Source: DATJGR01 sp041739525
GTDB taxonomy: Bacteria > Pseudomonadota > Gammaproteobacteria > Pseudomonadales > Azotimanducaceae
Assembly (NCBI GenBank): GCA_041739525.1
Contig: JBGSNQ010000181.1
Location: 52,553 to 116,552, forward strand
DNA length: 64,000 nucleotides
Reading direction: 5' to 3'
The notes below the pieces were generated by a model. It was given only the letters and a program-made list of their open reading frames with translations. It did no database searches and was not told the origin of the DNA. Shown piece after piece: positions 8,174 to 16,850 of the stretch. Numbering within the stretch: position 1 is the first letter of the stretch; each line of letters begins with the position of its first letter. The position numbers and the translations under genes were made by a program.

Positions 8174-10050
8174 GCGGATGCGCGAACTTTCTTTAGATGT
8201 ACGAGCAGTATCGACAGTGCCGCCGGCGTTATGCCGGGAATGCGGGACGCACGCGCGAGATTGCCGGGCTTCGCGGCGCCTAGCTTCTGCTTCAACTCCG
8301 TCGACAGGCCCGAGATTGACGCATAGTCGAAATCGGCGGGCACCTCGAACTCTTCATGACGCTTGAGACGGTCGATCTCGTCGCGAGCTCTTGCGATGTA
8401 GCCCGCGTATTTCGAATCGATTTCGATCTGGCTTCGCACTACATCCGAGGCATCGGCGACGTACGGCGCCAATAGAGACAAGGCGGACATCGTGATCTGC
8501 GGTCGGCGCAACAGCGTCAACAGATCTGTCGGTTTACTGACGGGCTCGCCGGTTCGCTGCTGAATTTCCAGCGCAACGCTGTCGCCCGGTAGCACCCGAT
8601 GACGCATCAGCGAGTCGCGAAGCGCGTTGATGCTCTCCCGCTTCGTGCGATACGCCGCCCAACGTTCGTCACCGACGAGACCCAGCTCACGGCCGGCTTC
8701 CGTCAATCGAGCGTCAGCATTGTCTTCTCGAAGAATCAAACGGAACTCGGCGCGGCTCGTGAACATGCGATACGGTTCGTTCGTGCCGTTGTTGACGAGG
8801 TCGTCGACGAGGACGCCGATGTAGCCTTCATCGCGGCGCGGGCACCACGCATTTCTACCCGCTGCCTTCAACGCGGCGTTCGCACCGGCGAGTAGACCCT
8901 GCGCCGCCGCTTCTTCGTAGCCAGTCGTGCCGTTGATCTGTCCGGCGAAGAACAGTCCCGAGATGGTCTTCGTCTCTAACGAGTACATCAAGTCGCGCGG
9001 ATCGAAGAAGTCGTATTCGATCGCGTAGCCGGGGCGCGTGATGTGTGCTTGCTCGAATCCACGGATCGAGCGCACGAGATTCACCTGCACGTCGTAAGGC
9101 AGACTCGTAGAGATGCCGTTGGGATACAGCTCGAAGGTAGTCAGCCCTTCGGGCTCGACGAAGATCTGGTGACTCGCCCTCTCCGCGAACCGAACAACCT
9201 TGTCTTCGATCGACGGACAATAGCGTGGTCCGATTCCCTCTATCACGCCGGTGAAAAGTGGCGACCGGTCGAGCCCCGCTCGAATGATGTCGTGAGTCGT
9301 GGCGTTGGTGTGTGTGATGTGGCATGGCACCTGACGAGGGTGTTCAGCCGCATTGCCGAGGAGCGACATCACCGGAACGGGATCGTCCCCCGGTTGCACT
9401 TGCATGACGGAGAAGTCGACGCTACGTCCGTCGATGCGCGGTGGGGTGCCCGTCTTCAAACGGTCGACCCGAAACGGCAATGCGCGAAGTCGTGCAGCGA
9501 GCGCGTTGGATGGCGCATCGCCGGCGCGTCCGCCGGGATGATTTTCCAATCCGACGTGAATGCGTCCACCCAAGAATGTGCCGGTAGTCAGTACCACCGC
9601 ACCCGTTGCGAACGTCAGCCCCGATTGCGTAACAACACCGCGCACACGATCGCCCTCTACGACGAGGTCAACGACCGATTGCTGGAACACGCGCAGGTTC
9701 GGTGTGGACTCCACGATCTGCCGCATTGCCTGGCGATATAGAACACGATCAGCCTGCGCACGGGTTGCTCTAACTGCGGGGCCTTTCGACGCGTTGAGCA
9801 CACGGAACTGAATCCCCGCGCGATCGGTGGCTCGCGCCATCGCGCCATCAAGCGCATCGATTTCGCGGACCAGGTGACTCTTCCCAATACCGCCAATGGC
9901 CGGGTTACACGACATCTGACCGATCGTCTCGATGCTCTGCGTCAGCAGGAGGGTTTGCGCGCCGATCCGCGCAGCCGCCAACGCGGCTTCAGCACCGGCG
10001 TGTCCTCCACCAACGACGATCACGTCATAACGTTCTGGATGTGCAACCAT
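8170..10050 (-). CDS. mnmG: tRNA uridine 5-carboxymethylaminomethyl modification enzyme MnmG
   Basis: FAD-dependent partner of MnmE in making the cmnm5 group on wobble uridine 34 of several tRNAs. It has 626 residues against 629 in E. coli. The FAD dinucleotide-binding motif GGGHAGAEAA is near residue 14. The motifs CNPAIGGIGKSHLVREIDA and the second signature GYEEAAAQGLLAGANAAL are present. It lies 55 bp after mnmE and overlaps rsmG by 4 bp. Confidence 0.98.
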   Translation of the reverse strand: MVAHPERYDVIVVGGGHAGAEAALAAARIGAQTLLLTQSIETIGQMSCNPAIGGIGKSHLVREIDALDGAMARATDRAGIQFRVLNASKGPAVRATRAQADRVLYRQAMRQIVESTPNLRVFQQSVVDLVVEGDRVRGVVTQSGLTFATGAVVLTTGTFLGGRIHVGLENHPGGRAGDAPSNALAARLRALPFRVDRLKTGTPPRIDGRSVDFSVMQVQPGDDPVPVMSLLGNAAEHPRQVPCHITHTNATTHDIIRAGLDRSPLFTGVIEGIGPRYCPSIEDKVVRFAERASHQIFVEPEGLTTFELYPNGISTSLPYDVQVNLVRSIRGFEQAHITRPGYAIEYDFFDPRDLMYSLETKTISGLFFAGQINGTTGYEEAAAQGLLAGANAALKAAGRNAWCPRRDEGYIGVLVDDLVNNGTNEPYRMFTSRAEFRLILREDNADARLTEAGRELGLVGDERWAAYRTKRESINALRDSLMRHRVLPGDSVALEIQQRTGEPVSKPTDLLTLLRRPQITMSALSLLAPYVADASDVVRSQIEIDSKYAGYIARARDEIDRLKRHEEFEVPADFDYASISGLSTELKQKLGAAKPGNLARASRIPGITPAALSILLVHLKKVRASA

Positions 10051-10105
10051 CGCGGGTCCCGTTCAAAAGGCGCGCAAGTATAAGCCAATGCGCGCATCAC
10101 CCGAC

Positions 10106-11497
10106 TCATTTGCCGATGCAGAAGCGTGCGAAGATCTCCCCTAACAACTCATCGCTCGTTACCGACCCGACGATCTCACCGAGTTGGTCATGGGCGCGGC
10201 GCAGGTCGTCGGCCAGCAGCTCGCCCGCTGCGTCAACGCGCAGTGCCTCTAAGCCGCGCTCCAGAATTTCGTGCGCGCGATTCAAAGCATCGAGGTGGCG
10301 CCGCCGCGCCGAGAACACGCCCGCTTCGTCGTGGCGCCCCACAGCACGCAGGATGTGGCGCTTGAGCGCTTCCAACCCGGCTCCCGTAAGCGCAGAAACC
10401 GCAACTTCCGGAGGGATACTTCCAGCGACCTCCCCGGCCATACGATTCGTCAGATCGACTTTGTTCGTTACCACAATGAGGCGTCGCGTCTGCAACGACT
10501 GTTCCGCCACCAGCTGGTCGATGCTCTCGGGCGACGCGCCATCGCGCACGAGCAGAACCAAGTCCGCTTCTTCGATTTCCAAACGAGCTCGTCGGATACC
10601 CTCACGTTCGATCGCATCGCCGGCAATCCGAAGACCTGCGGTATCGATGACCCGGATCGGAACGCCTTCGAGATCAAGGGATTCCGACAACGTGTCGCGC
10701 GTCGTCCCAGGCGTGTCTGTGACGATCGCCCGCTCAAACCCGAGTAGGCGATTAAGCAGACTCGACTTGCCGACGTTCGGACGACCCGCTAGCACCAGCG
10801 TGACACCTTCGTTCAGGATTGCGCCTTGTGTAGCGGTCCGGATCAGCGCGACCAGCGCGCCGACCAATCGTTCGAGTCGTTCTCCAACACGACCTTCGGT
10901 CAGGAAGTCGACGTCGTCTTCCGGGAAGTCGATCGCCCCCTCGACGTACACGCGCAGATCAAGCATGTCCTGCGCCAGCCCGCGCACGCGTTGCGAGAAC
11001 ACACCGGAAAGAGAACGCAGAGCACTACGCGCCGCTGCTTCGGAGCGACTCGCGATCAGATCGGCGACGGCCTCCGCCTGTGCCAGGTCCATCTTCCCGT
11101 TGAGAAACGCGCGTTCGGTGAATTCACCGGGACGAGCGAGGCGCGCACCGAAGCTGAGCATCGCACTGAGTAGTAGATCCATGACCACGGGACCGCCGTG
11201 CCCGTGAAGTTCGGCAACGTTCTCGCCGGTGAATGAATGCGGCGCCCCGAATGCGAGCGCAATTCCTTCATCGATCGATTGGCCCTTCGCGTCGCGAAAT
11301 CGGGCAAGCGTAGAGGTTCGTAGCGGAATCTCCCGACCACACGCATCCGTCAGAATCTGCAGAGCATTCGGACCGGAGACGCGGACTATCCCGATGCCAC
11401 CGCGGCCGGGAGGCGTTGCAACGGCCGCAATGGTATCGCGCTCGAGGCCGTCGCCGCCGCGATCAGGACTTGGCGGTGTTGTTCGCGCCACCTTCAA
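10106..11497 (-). CDS. mnmE: tRNA modification GTPase MnmE
   Basis: GTPase acting with MnmG on tRNA U34. The N-terminal tetrahydrofolate-binding domain begins DTIAAVATPPGRGGIGIVRVSG. The embedded G domain has GRPNVGKS at about 238-245, DTPGTTRD and NKVD. The protein ends in the invariant C-terminal CIGK. The first possible start, a TTG at 11497, overlaps yidC by 35 bp; a GTG at 11491 is two codons farther in. No ATG lies before the conserved DTIAA segment, so the real start is a rare codon inside yidC. The 463-residue length applies to the TTG. Confidence 0.97.
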   Translation of the reverse strand: MKVARTTPPSPDRGGDGLERDTIAAVATPPGRGGIGIVRVSGPNALQILTDACGREIPLRTSTLARFRDAKGQSIDEGIALAFGAPHSFTGENVAELHGHGGPVVMDLLLSAMLSFGARLARPGEFTERAFLNGKMDLAQAEAVADLIASRSEAAARSALRSLSGVFSQRVRGLAQDMLDLRVYVEGAIDFPEDDVDFLTEGRVGERLERLVGALVALIRTATQGAILNEGVTLVLAGRPNVGKSSLLNRLLGFERAIVTDTPGTTRDTLSESLDLEGVPIRVIDTAGLRIAGDAIEREGIRRARLEIEEADLVLLVRDGASPESIDQLVAEQSLQTRRLIVVTNKVDLTNRMAGEVAGSIPPEVAVSALTGAGLEALKRHILRAVGRHDEAGVFSARRRHLDALNRAHEILERGLEALRVDAAGELLADDLRRAHDQLGEIVGSVTSDELLGEIFARFCIGK

Positions 11498-13178
11498 TCT
11501 GGCGAGTGATGTACCACTGCTGCGCGAGCGATAGCAGATTGTTGACTAACCAATAGAGGACGAGCCCAGCCGGAAAGAACAAGAACATCACCGTGAACAT
11601 GATCGGCATGAACTTCATCACGCGAGCCTGTACCGGATCGGGTACCGGCGGATTCAATGCTTGCGTCAGGAACATCGAACCGCCCATGAGAATGGGCAGA
11701 ATGAAATACGGATCCATCACGGCGAGATCTTCGATCCACAGGAAGAATGGCGCCTGGCGCAGTTCGACGCTCTCGAACAACACCCAGTACAGCGCGAGGA
11801 ACACCGGCATCTGCAGCAACATCGGCAAGCAGCCACCTAGCGGGTTGATCTTTTCCTTTTTGTAGAACGCCATCATTTCTTGCGACAGCTTCTGCCGATC
11901 GTCCGAGTAGCGTTCCTGCAAGCGCTTCATCTGCGGCCCGACACGACGCATGTTTGCCATCGATCGATAGCTCGCGGCCGACAGCGGGTAGAGCACCAGC
12001 TTGACGATCAGCGTCAGCAAGATGATTGCGACACCCCAGTTACCAACTACGCTATGCAGCCATTGCAGCAACTTAAATAGGGGTACCGCCATCCACCACA
12101 AGAAGCCGTAGTCGACAGTAAGGTTGAGATTCGGAGCGATTGCTTCGAGGCGTCCCTGGTCCTTCGGGCCAGCATAGAATCGGGACGTAAAGGTACCTAT
12201 CGCTCCTGGAGCGACCGTTTCAACGGGGCCCTTAAAGCCGACGATGTAGTCGCCATCGTCGAGTTTTTTTCCGTAGAAGCTGTTCTTGTCACCGGGATTC
12301 GCGACCCATGCCCCTAGGAAGTAATGCTGCAACATCGCGATCCACCCGCCCCCAACTTCATGTTCATAGGGAGCTTCGTCGAGGGTCGTGAACTTCAGCT
12401 TGTGGTAACGCTCGTCGTTCGTCGTCAATGCCGCACCGAGGTACGGACGCGGTCCGAGCGTGAATGAGCCGCCACCACTCAAGTCGCGGCTGTCGCGCTT
12501 CAATTGCGCAAACTGGCGCGCTTCGAACGAGTGGTCAGATCGGTTGGCGATTTCATAGCCGAGGTCGACTACGTATTCACCGGGTACGAACTTGAATGTC
12601 TTGTTGATCTCGACGCCGTTATCGGTGGTCTTGAGTTGCAACACGCCGCCGCTTCGAAAGTCGAATTCGGCGTGCGTCGCTACATACATCGGTCGCACTG
12701 CCTTGCTGTCGGGACCGTCGCGTCCGATCAAACCGCTCTGTGCGATATACACATGATCTGGACGGCGATCGAGCAGCAAGAAGGGATCGTCCGGCTTCTC
12801 GATGCTGACCGGGTAGCGCGGCAACTGCACTCGAACGATGTCTCCCCCGAGACGATCGATCCAAACCTCCATCGTGTCAGTTGTTACCTTTACCAGTCTC
12901 TCTTCGGTGTCTGTCGCCGGTGCGCGGCTCGGCTCTGCGGTGTCGTGACGTTCCGAGGGCATCGTGTCCTTTGGCACGTCGCTCGGCACACGTTGCGTGC
13001 CGTCTACTACCTCGCGCGAGTCGTCAACCATCGGCGCCGCGGTGACCACCGGTGCGCTCGAAGCACCGGAAGGGGCACGCCCTTTTATGTAGTCGTCGTT
13101 CCACGCCAGTATCAGCAGATATGCGGTCGCCGCGAGCGCAACCAGCAGCAGCACACGCTGCATTTCAGCGGTGATCAT
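11463..13178 (-). CDS. yidC: Membrane protein insertase YidC
   Basis: Inserts proteins such as subunits a and c of the ATP synthase into the inner membrane. It has 571 residues. The N-terminal anchor helix is at about 6-24, followed by a large periplasmic domain and, from about residue 360, the conserved five-helix insertase core. The core includes KINPLGGCLPMLLQMPVFLA and FFPAGLVLYWLVNNL. The polar residue in the groove, Arg366 in E. coli, is a lysine here (LIVKLVLYPL). It overlaps yidD by 4 bp and mnmE by 35 bp. Confidence 0.98.
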   Translation of the reverse strand: MITAEMQRVLLLVALAATAYLLILAWNDDYIKGRAPSGASSAPVVTAAPMVDDSREVVDGTQRVPSDVPKDTMPSERHDTAEPSRAPATDTEERLVKVTTDTMEVWIDRLGGDIVRVQLPRYPVSIEKPDDPFLLLDRRPDHVYIAQSGLIGRDGPDSKAVRPMYVATHAEFDFRSGGVLQLKTTDNGVEINKTFKFVPGEYVVDLGYEIANRSDHSFEARQFAQLKRDSRDLSGGGSFTLGPRPYLGAALTTNDERYHKLKFTTLDEAPYEHEVGGGWIAMLQHYFLGAWVANPGDKNSFYGKKLDDGDYIVGFKGPVETVAPGAIGTFTSRFYAGPKDQGRLEAIAPNLNLTVDYGFLWWMAVPLFKLLQWLHSVVGNWGVAIILLTLIVKLVLYPLSAASYRSMANMRRVGPQMKRLQERYSDDRQKLSQEMMAFYKKEKINPLGGCLPMLLQMPVFLALYWVLFESVELRQAPFFLWIEDLAVMDPYFILPILMGGSMFLTQALNPPVPDPVQARVMKFMPIMFTVMFLFFPAGLVLYWLVNNLLSLAQQWYITRQIEGGANNTAKS

Positions 13179-13417
13179 CGGTGGTTTCCTGACGTGGGAA
13201 CTGGATCGAGCCCACCTTCAGAGAGCGGATGGCAGCGTCCGATCCTCCGCAGCGCGAGCCAAAGGCCTTTCGCAGAACCATACTGTTCGATGGCCTCAAT
13301 CGCGTAGGCCGAGCACGTCGGGTGAAATCGGCAATGCTGCCCAAAGAACGGACTGAGGAAGTAGCGATAACCCCGAATGAGCGAGATCGCTACCCTTTCA
13401 GGCAAATCGTTGATCAT
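13175..13417 (-). CDS. yidD: Membrane protein insertion efficiency factor YidD
   Basis: Small amphipathic inner-membrane-associated protein that assists YidC-dependent insertion. From the ATG at 13417 it has 80 residues, the normal size. The longer frame to 13519 would run deeper into rnpA and has no family support. The signature GQHCRFHPTCSAYAIEAIEQ, with Cys29 and Cys35, and GRCHPLSEGGLDPVP, with Cys62, are intact. It overlaps the end of rnpA by 20 bp and the start of yidC by 4 bp, so translation is probably coupled. Confidence 0.95.
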   Translation of the reverse strand: MINDLPERVAISLIRGYRYFLSPFFGQHCRFHPTCSAYAIEAIEQYGSAKGLWLALRRIGRCHPLSEGGLDPVPTSGNHR

Positions 13418-13817
13418 TGGTCGTTCCGAATGCTGAAAGGAGACGTGGCCAGATGGAGGCGGCTTCTCTCGACAACGAGTCACCTCGCGGCGGATCTGAC
13501 AGCTGCACGACGATGTCATACGCGGGCAGAAACGCTCGACGGATACGAAACGTCTCGCGCAGCACTCGCTTCACTCTATTTCGATCAACGGCACGCTTTA
13601 GCTGGCGTTTGCCGACGATGAGTCCCAAGCGCGCACCTGCTTCATTGTTTGCCGCCGCATACAACCGAAAGCTGCCTAACCGTAGTTGGATGCTTCGAGC
13701 CGACAACACAGCATCGAACTGGCGCTTCTCGGTCAGGCGGTACTCGCGCAGGAAGCGGCCTATCGCAGCGTGCTCTTCACACCGACAGACGTTTTCTGCC
13801 CTTCGCTCTGCGCGCAT
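13398..13817 (-). CDS. rnpA: Ribonuclease P protein component
   Basis: Protein subunit of RNase P, which helps the catalytic RNA trim the 5' ends of precursor tRNAs. The RNR motif, RNRVKRVLRETFR, is at about 79-91, after the substrate-binding segment RLGLIVGKRQLKRAV. The chosen ATG at 13817 gives 139 residues and has AGAAGG six bases upstream. It places the first 41 bp inside rpmH in another frame. No ATG, GTG or TTG lies between this point and the conserved LREYRLTEKRQF segment, which supports the overlap. Confidence 0.95.
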   Translation of the reverse strand: MRAERRAENVCRCEEHAAIGRFLREYRLTEKRQFDAVLSARSIQLRLGSFRLYAAANNEAGARLGLIVGKRQLKRAVDRNRVKRVLRETFRIRRAFLPAYDIVVQLSDPPRGDSLSREAASIWPRLLSAFGTTNDQRFA

Positions 13818-13911
13818 TGATGACCTTCTGGCCGTTGCGTGTCGACATCCGAGCACGAAAGCCGTGCGTCCGCTTGCGCTTCAGCACGCTGGGTTGGAAG
13901 GTGCGCTTCAT
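13777..13911 (-). CDS. rpmH: 50S ribosomal protein L34
   Basis: Very small, basic large-subunit ribosomal protein of 44 residues. The sequence starts MKRTFQPSVLKRKRTHGFR and ends RRAKGRKRLSV, matching L34 over its whole length. It is the first gene of the minus-strand block leading away from oriC, with a strong promoter directly upstream. Its 3' end is shared with the 5' end of rnpA. Confidence 0.98.
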   Translation of the reverse strand: MKRTFQPSVLKRKRTHGFRARMSTRNGQKVINARRAKGRKRLSV

Positions 13912-13945
13912 GATGATTCGACCGCGGGAACCGAAAGGGAGCGGG

Positions 13946-13974
13946 ATTCTAAGGAGCACAATCCGGAGTGTCAA
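13946..13974 (-). promoter_or_regulatory. Sigma-70-type promoter for rpmH and downstream genes
   Basis: On the minus strand a perfect -35 box TTGACA (13969-13974) is followed by exactly 17 bp and a -10 box TAGAAT (13946-13951), one base from TATAAT. Transcription would start near 13939, about 28 bases before the rpmH ATG at 13911. It is the best promoter match I found in the window and suits high-level ribosomal protein expression. Confidence 0.8.
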
Positions 13975-14393
13975 TTTAGTAGAAAGCGGTCTTGCTTCTG
14001 GGAATGGAAGGATTGTTGTTATTTGTTGGAGAGTCCGGACTCTGTGAACAACTGCCGTTTGGGCCCGTGATTGCGGCGTGTGCTCAAGAGGCTCTTCCTG
14101 TGGATATGCATGATGGAAAGACGGTCGGACGAGAGATATTTCTTCGAGATGATCTGTCGCGAAAGTTATCCACAAGCTATACAACGATTCATGCACACGT
14201 TTCTCACAACGCCCTAGGCTGCATCGATATTGCGATGAAGATTGTTGGCTGGCGTAAGCGGTTGATTGGCAAAGCAGTTGGCTGGAACACGCGCGCTTTC
14301 ATCGAAACTCTTCGTGGCGATGGGATTGTGCGAGCCAGTAGAATGTGTCGAAAAAGCGAAGCCTAAAAGAATTACTACTAGGGGGCTCATTCG
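13975..14393. other. oriC: Chromosomal replication origin oriC
   Basis: This gene-free stretch between rpmH and dnaA is the standard origin position in Pseudomonas-type chromosomes. It contains a consensus DnaA box TTATCCACA at 14166-14174. Near matches are ATATCCACA on the minus strand (14099-14107), TTGTTCACA on the minus strand (14043-14051), TCATGCACA (14189-14197) and TTTCTCACA (14200-14208). A perfect 14-bp palindrome, AGAGTCCGGACTCT, lies at 14030-14043, next to a T-rich segment (about 14010-14027) that could serve as the unwinding element. The dnaA promoter must also lie here; a TAGAAT at 14339-14344 is a weak candidate. Function is inferred from context and motifs. Confidence 0.8.
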
Positions 14394-15704
14394 GTGGCTA
14401 ACTCGGTTTGGCAGCAATGCCTATCGCGACTAGAAGAAGAAATACCTTCCGATCAATTCAATACCTGGATCAGACCGTTACAGGCTCGGCAGCACGAAGA
14501 GCAAGTTGTTCTCTTCGCGCCGAATCGGTACGTGCGAGACCAGGTCGAGTCTCTGTTCTGGGTGCGTATCAACGAGTTGATGAATCAACTCGGTGATCCA
14601 ACCAGCCCGCTCGATGTCATGCTGGATGTCGGTAGCGTTGCGGTGGATCCATTGCCCATGCGCGCGGAAGCGCAGAAGCGAGGCTCTGTCGACCTCAACC
14701 GAGCGTTTACGTTCGAGACGTTTGTCGAAGGAAAATCTAACGAGATCGCTAAGGCGGCAGCGCAACAGGTAGCTGAAAACGCTGGTAAATCGTACAACCC
14801 GCTGTTGCTGTACGGCGGTGTTGGTCTAGGTAAGACGCACCTGATGCACGCCGTTGGAAATCAGATCCTCAAGAAGGATCCTGACGCGAAGGTGGTTTAC
14901 CTCCACTCGCAACGATTCGTACAGGACATGGTTAAGGCGTTGCAGCTCGGCACCATGCAGGAGTTCATGCAGCACTATCGCTCGGTCGATGCGCTGCTGA
15001 TCGATGACATCCAGTTTTTTGCGAACAAGCTGCGATCGCAGGAAGAGTTCTTTCACGTGTTCAACGCGCTGCTCGAGCGCGACCACCAGATGGTGTTGAC
15101 GTGTGATCGCTATCCGAGCGAGATCGGTGGTCTCGAGGAGCGATTGAAGTCGCGATTCGTTTGGGGACTCACCGTGGAGGTGGAACCGCCAGAACTCGAA
15201 ACGCGCGTTGCGATTCTGATGAAGAAGGCGGCAATTGAAGGCGTGGATCTTCCGCCGGATGTGGCGTTTTTCATTGCGGAGCGCGTTCGATCGAACGTGC
15301 GCGAACTCGAGGGCGCGCTGAAGCGCGTCATGGCGAACTCGCGGTTCACCGGCCGCCGCATATGTGTTGAGCAGGTCCAGCGTTCGTTGCGCGACTTGCT
15401 CGCGATTCAGGATCGACAGGTCAGCATCGAGAACATTCAGAAGACGGTTGCTGAGTACTACAAGATCAAGATCTCCGATCTGCTGTCGAAGCGACGCAGC
15501 CGTACGATTGCACGTCCACGTCAGATGGCAATGTTCCTGGCAAAGGCGAACACTAATCACTCATTGCCGGAGATCGGCGATGCGTTCGGAGGACGCGATC
15601 ACACGACAGTTCTCCATGCATGCCGAAAGATCGCCGAACTGAAGGAGTCCAGTGCGGACGTTTCTGAGGACCATCGAAACTTGACGCGCCTACTGACCAG
15701 CTGA
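14394..15704 (+). CDS. dnaA: Chromosomal replication initiator DnaA
   Basis: AAA+ ATPase that binds DnaA boxes, melts oriC and recruits the helicase. It has 436 residues, somewhat shorter than E. coli (467) because the linker domain II is short. Domain I begins WQQCLSRLEEEIPSDQFNTW. Walker A, GGVGLGKT, is at 141-148, and Walker B is LLIDDIQF. The C-terminal DNA-binding signature FGGRDHTTVLHACRKI is intact. The start is GTG with a G-rich ribosome site (AGGGGG) upstream. dnaN follows after 19 bp. Confidence 0.99.
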   Translation: MANSVWQQCLSRLEEEIPSDQFNTWIRPLQARQHEEQVVLFAPNRYVRDQVESLFWVRINELMNQLGDPTSPLDVMLDVGSVAVDPLPMRAEAQKRGSVDLNRAFTFETFVEGKSNEIAKAAAQQVAENAGKSYNPLLLYGGVGLGKTHLMHAVGNQILKKDPDAKVVYLHSQRFVQDMVKALQLGTMQEFMQHYRSVDALLIDDIQFFANKLRSQEEFFHVFNALLERDHQMVLTCDRYPSEIGGLEERLKSRFVWGLTVEVEPPELETRVAILMKKAAIEGVDLPPDVAFFIAERVRSNVRELEGALKRVMANSRFTGRRICVEQVQRSLRDLLAIQDRQVSIENIQKTVAEYYKIKISDLLSKRRSRTIARPRQMAMFLAKANTNHSLPEIGDAFGGRDHTTVLHACRKIAELKESSADVSEDHRNLTRLLTS

Positions 15705-15723
15705 ATCGAGGAGTCGGCCCCCG

Positions 15724-16830
15724 ATGAAATTCACTACAAACCGTGACACTCTGCTGCGCCCGTTGCAGTTGGTAACGGGCGTCGTAGAGCGACGGCAGAC
15801 ATTGCCCGTGCTTTCGAACCTGCTCGTCAGCGCGAGCGAGGGCGGGGTGTCGCTCACCGGGACCGACCTGGAGGTCGAGCTCGTCGCTCGTATCGCGGAC
15901 GGCGTTGATGTATTAAGGATCGGCGAAGCAACAATCCCCGCCCGAAAGTTGGCCGACATTTGGCGTTCCCTACCAGATGGCGCGAGCGTGACAGTCGAGG
16001 TCGAGGACGACAGAGCGACCGTTCGTTCGGGTCGTAGTCGATTTACGCTAGCGACCTTGCCGGTGGCGGACTTCCCGCGAGTCGAAGGTGCTGCGAGCGA
16101 CCTGGACTTTTCGCTGTTGCGATCTGAAATGCAACGTTTGTTGGATCAGACCGCGTTTTCGATGGCACAGCAGGACGTCCGTTACTTCCTCAATGGCATG
16201 CTGCTGGAGGTTACTTCCAGTCATATTCGTTCTGTCGCAACCGATGGTCATCGCCTTGCGATGTGCACACTGGAACGCGGGGTCGCGTCAGCGGAGCGGC
16301 GACAAGCGATCGTGCCGAGAAAGGGCGTACTCGAACTCGGGCGGCTTCTCTCGGAGGGTGGTGAGAGCGTGTCGCTGGCAATGGCTAGAAATCACCTGCG
16401 TGCAACGCACGCCGGATACACGCTGACCACGAAGCTGGTGGATGGGCGATTTCCCGACTATGAGAAGGTAATACCCAAGGAGAGCGCGAACCGCGTTACT
16501 GCTGATAGAGATACGTTGCGCCAGGCGTTCGCGCGCGCATCGATTCTGTCGAACGAAAAGTACCGCGGCGTTCGAATCACTCTCGAGCCGAACCAAATGA
16601 CCATCCGCGCGAACAACCCGGAACAGGAAGAGGCCGAGGAAGTCGTCGCGGTCGACTACGTGGGCCAGAGGCTCGAGATTGGTTTCAATGTGAGCTACCT
16701 GCAGGATGTGCTCGGCGCATTGTCGACCGAGTCGGTCCACCTGTCCGTGTCCGACGCCAATAGTAGTGCGTTGGTGGAAGGCCCCGGTGCAGAGGACTCC
16801 GTTTACGTCGTCATGCCGATGCGCCTCTAA
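15724..16830 (+). CDS. dnaN: DNA polymerase III beta sliding clamp
   Basis: Ring-shaped dimer that tethers polymerase III and other DNA enzymes to the template. It has 368 residues (366 in E. coli) and consists of three similar clamp domains. The N-terminus, MKFTTNRDTLLRPLQLVTGVVERR, and the C-terminal MPMRL tail are characteristic. A GAGGAG ribosome site precedes the ATG. The gene is in the conserved dnaA-dnaN-recF-gyrB order, 20 bp ahead of recF. Confidence 0.99.
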   Translation: MKFTTNRDTLLRPLQLVTGVVERRQTLPVLSNLLVSASEGGVSLTGTDLEVELVARIADGVDVLRIGEATIPARKLADIWRSLPDGASVTVEVEDDRATVRSGRSRFTLATLPVADFPRVEGAASDLDFSLLRSEMQRLLDQTAFSMAQQDVRYFLNGMLLEVTSSHIRSVATDGHRLAMCTLERGVASAERRQAIVPRKGVLELGRLLSEGGESVSLAMARNHLRATHAGYTLTTKLVDGRFPDYEKVIPKESANRVTADRDTLRQAFARASILSNEKYRGVRITLEPNQMTIRANNPEQEEAEEVVAVDYVGQRLEIGFNVSYLQDVLGALSTESVHLSVSDANSSALVEGPGAEDSVYVVMPMRL

Positions 16831-16850
16831 GGCGGTCGGCGCGAGCCCCA

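Noticed and set aside
13945..13960. A 16-bp identical string shared with 53539-53554 (GATTCTAAGGAGCACA)
   Set aside because: About half of one such match is expected by chance among all pairs in 64 kb. One copy is a reverse-strand promoter and the other precedes potF, with no shared role apparent.
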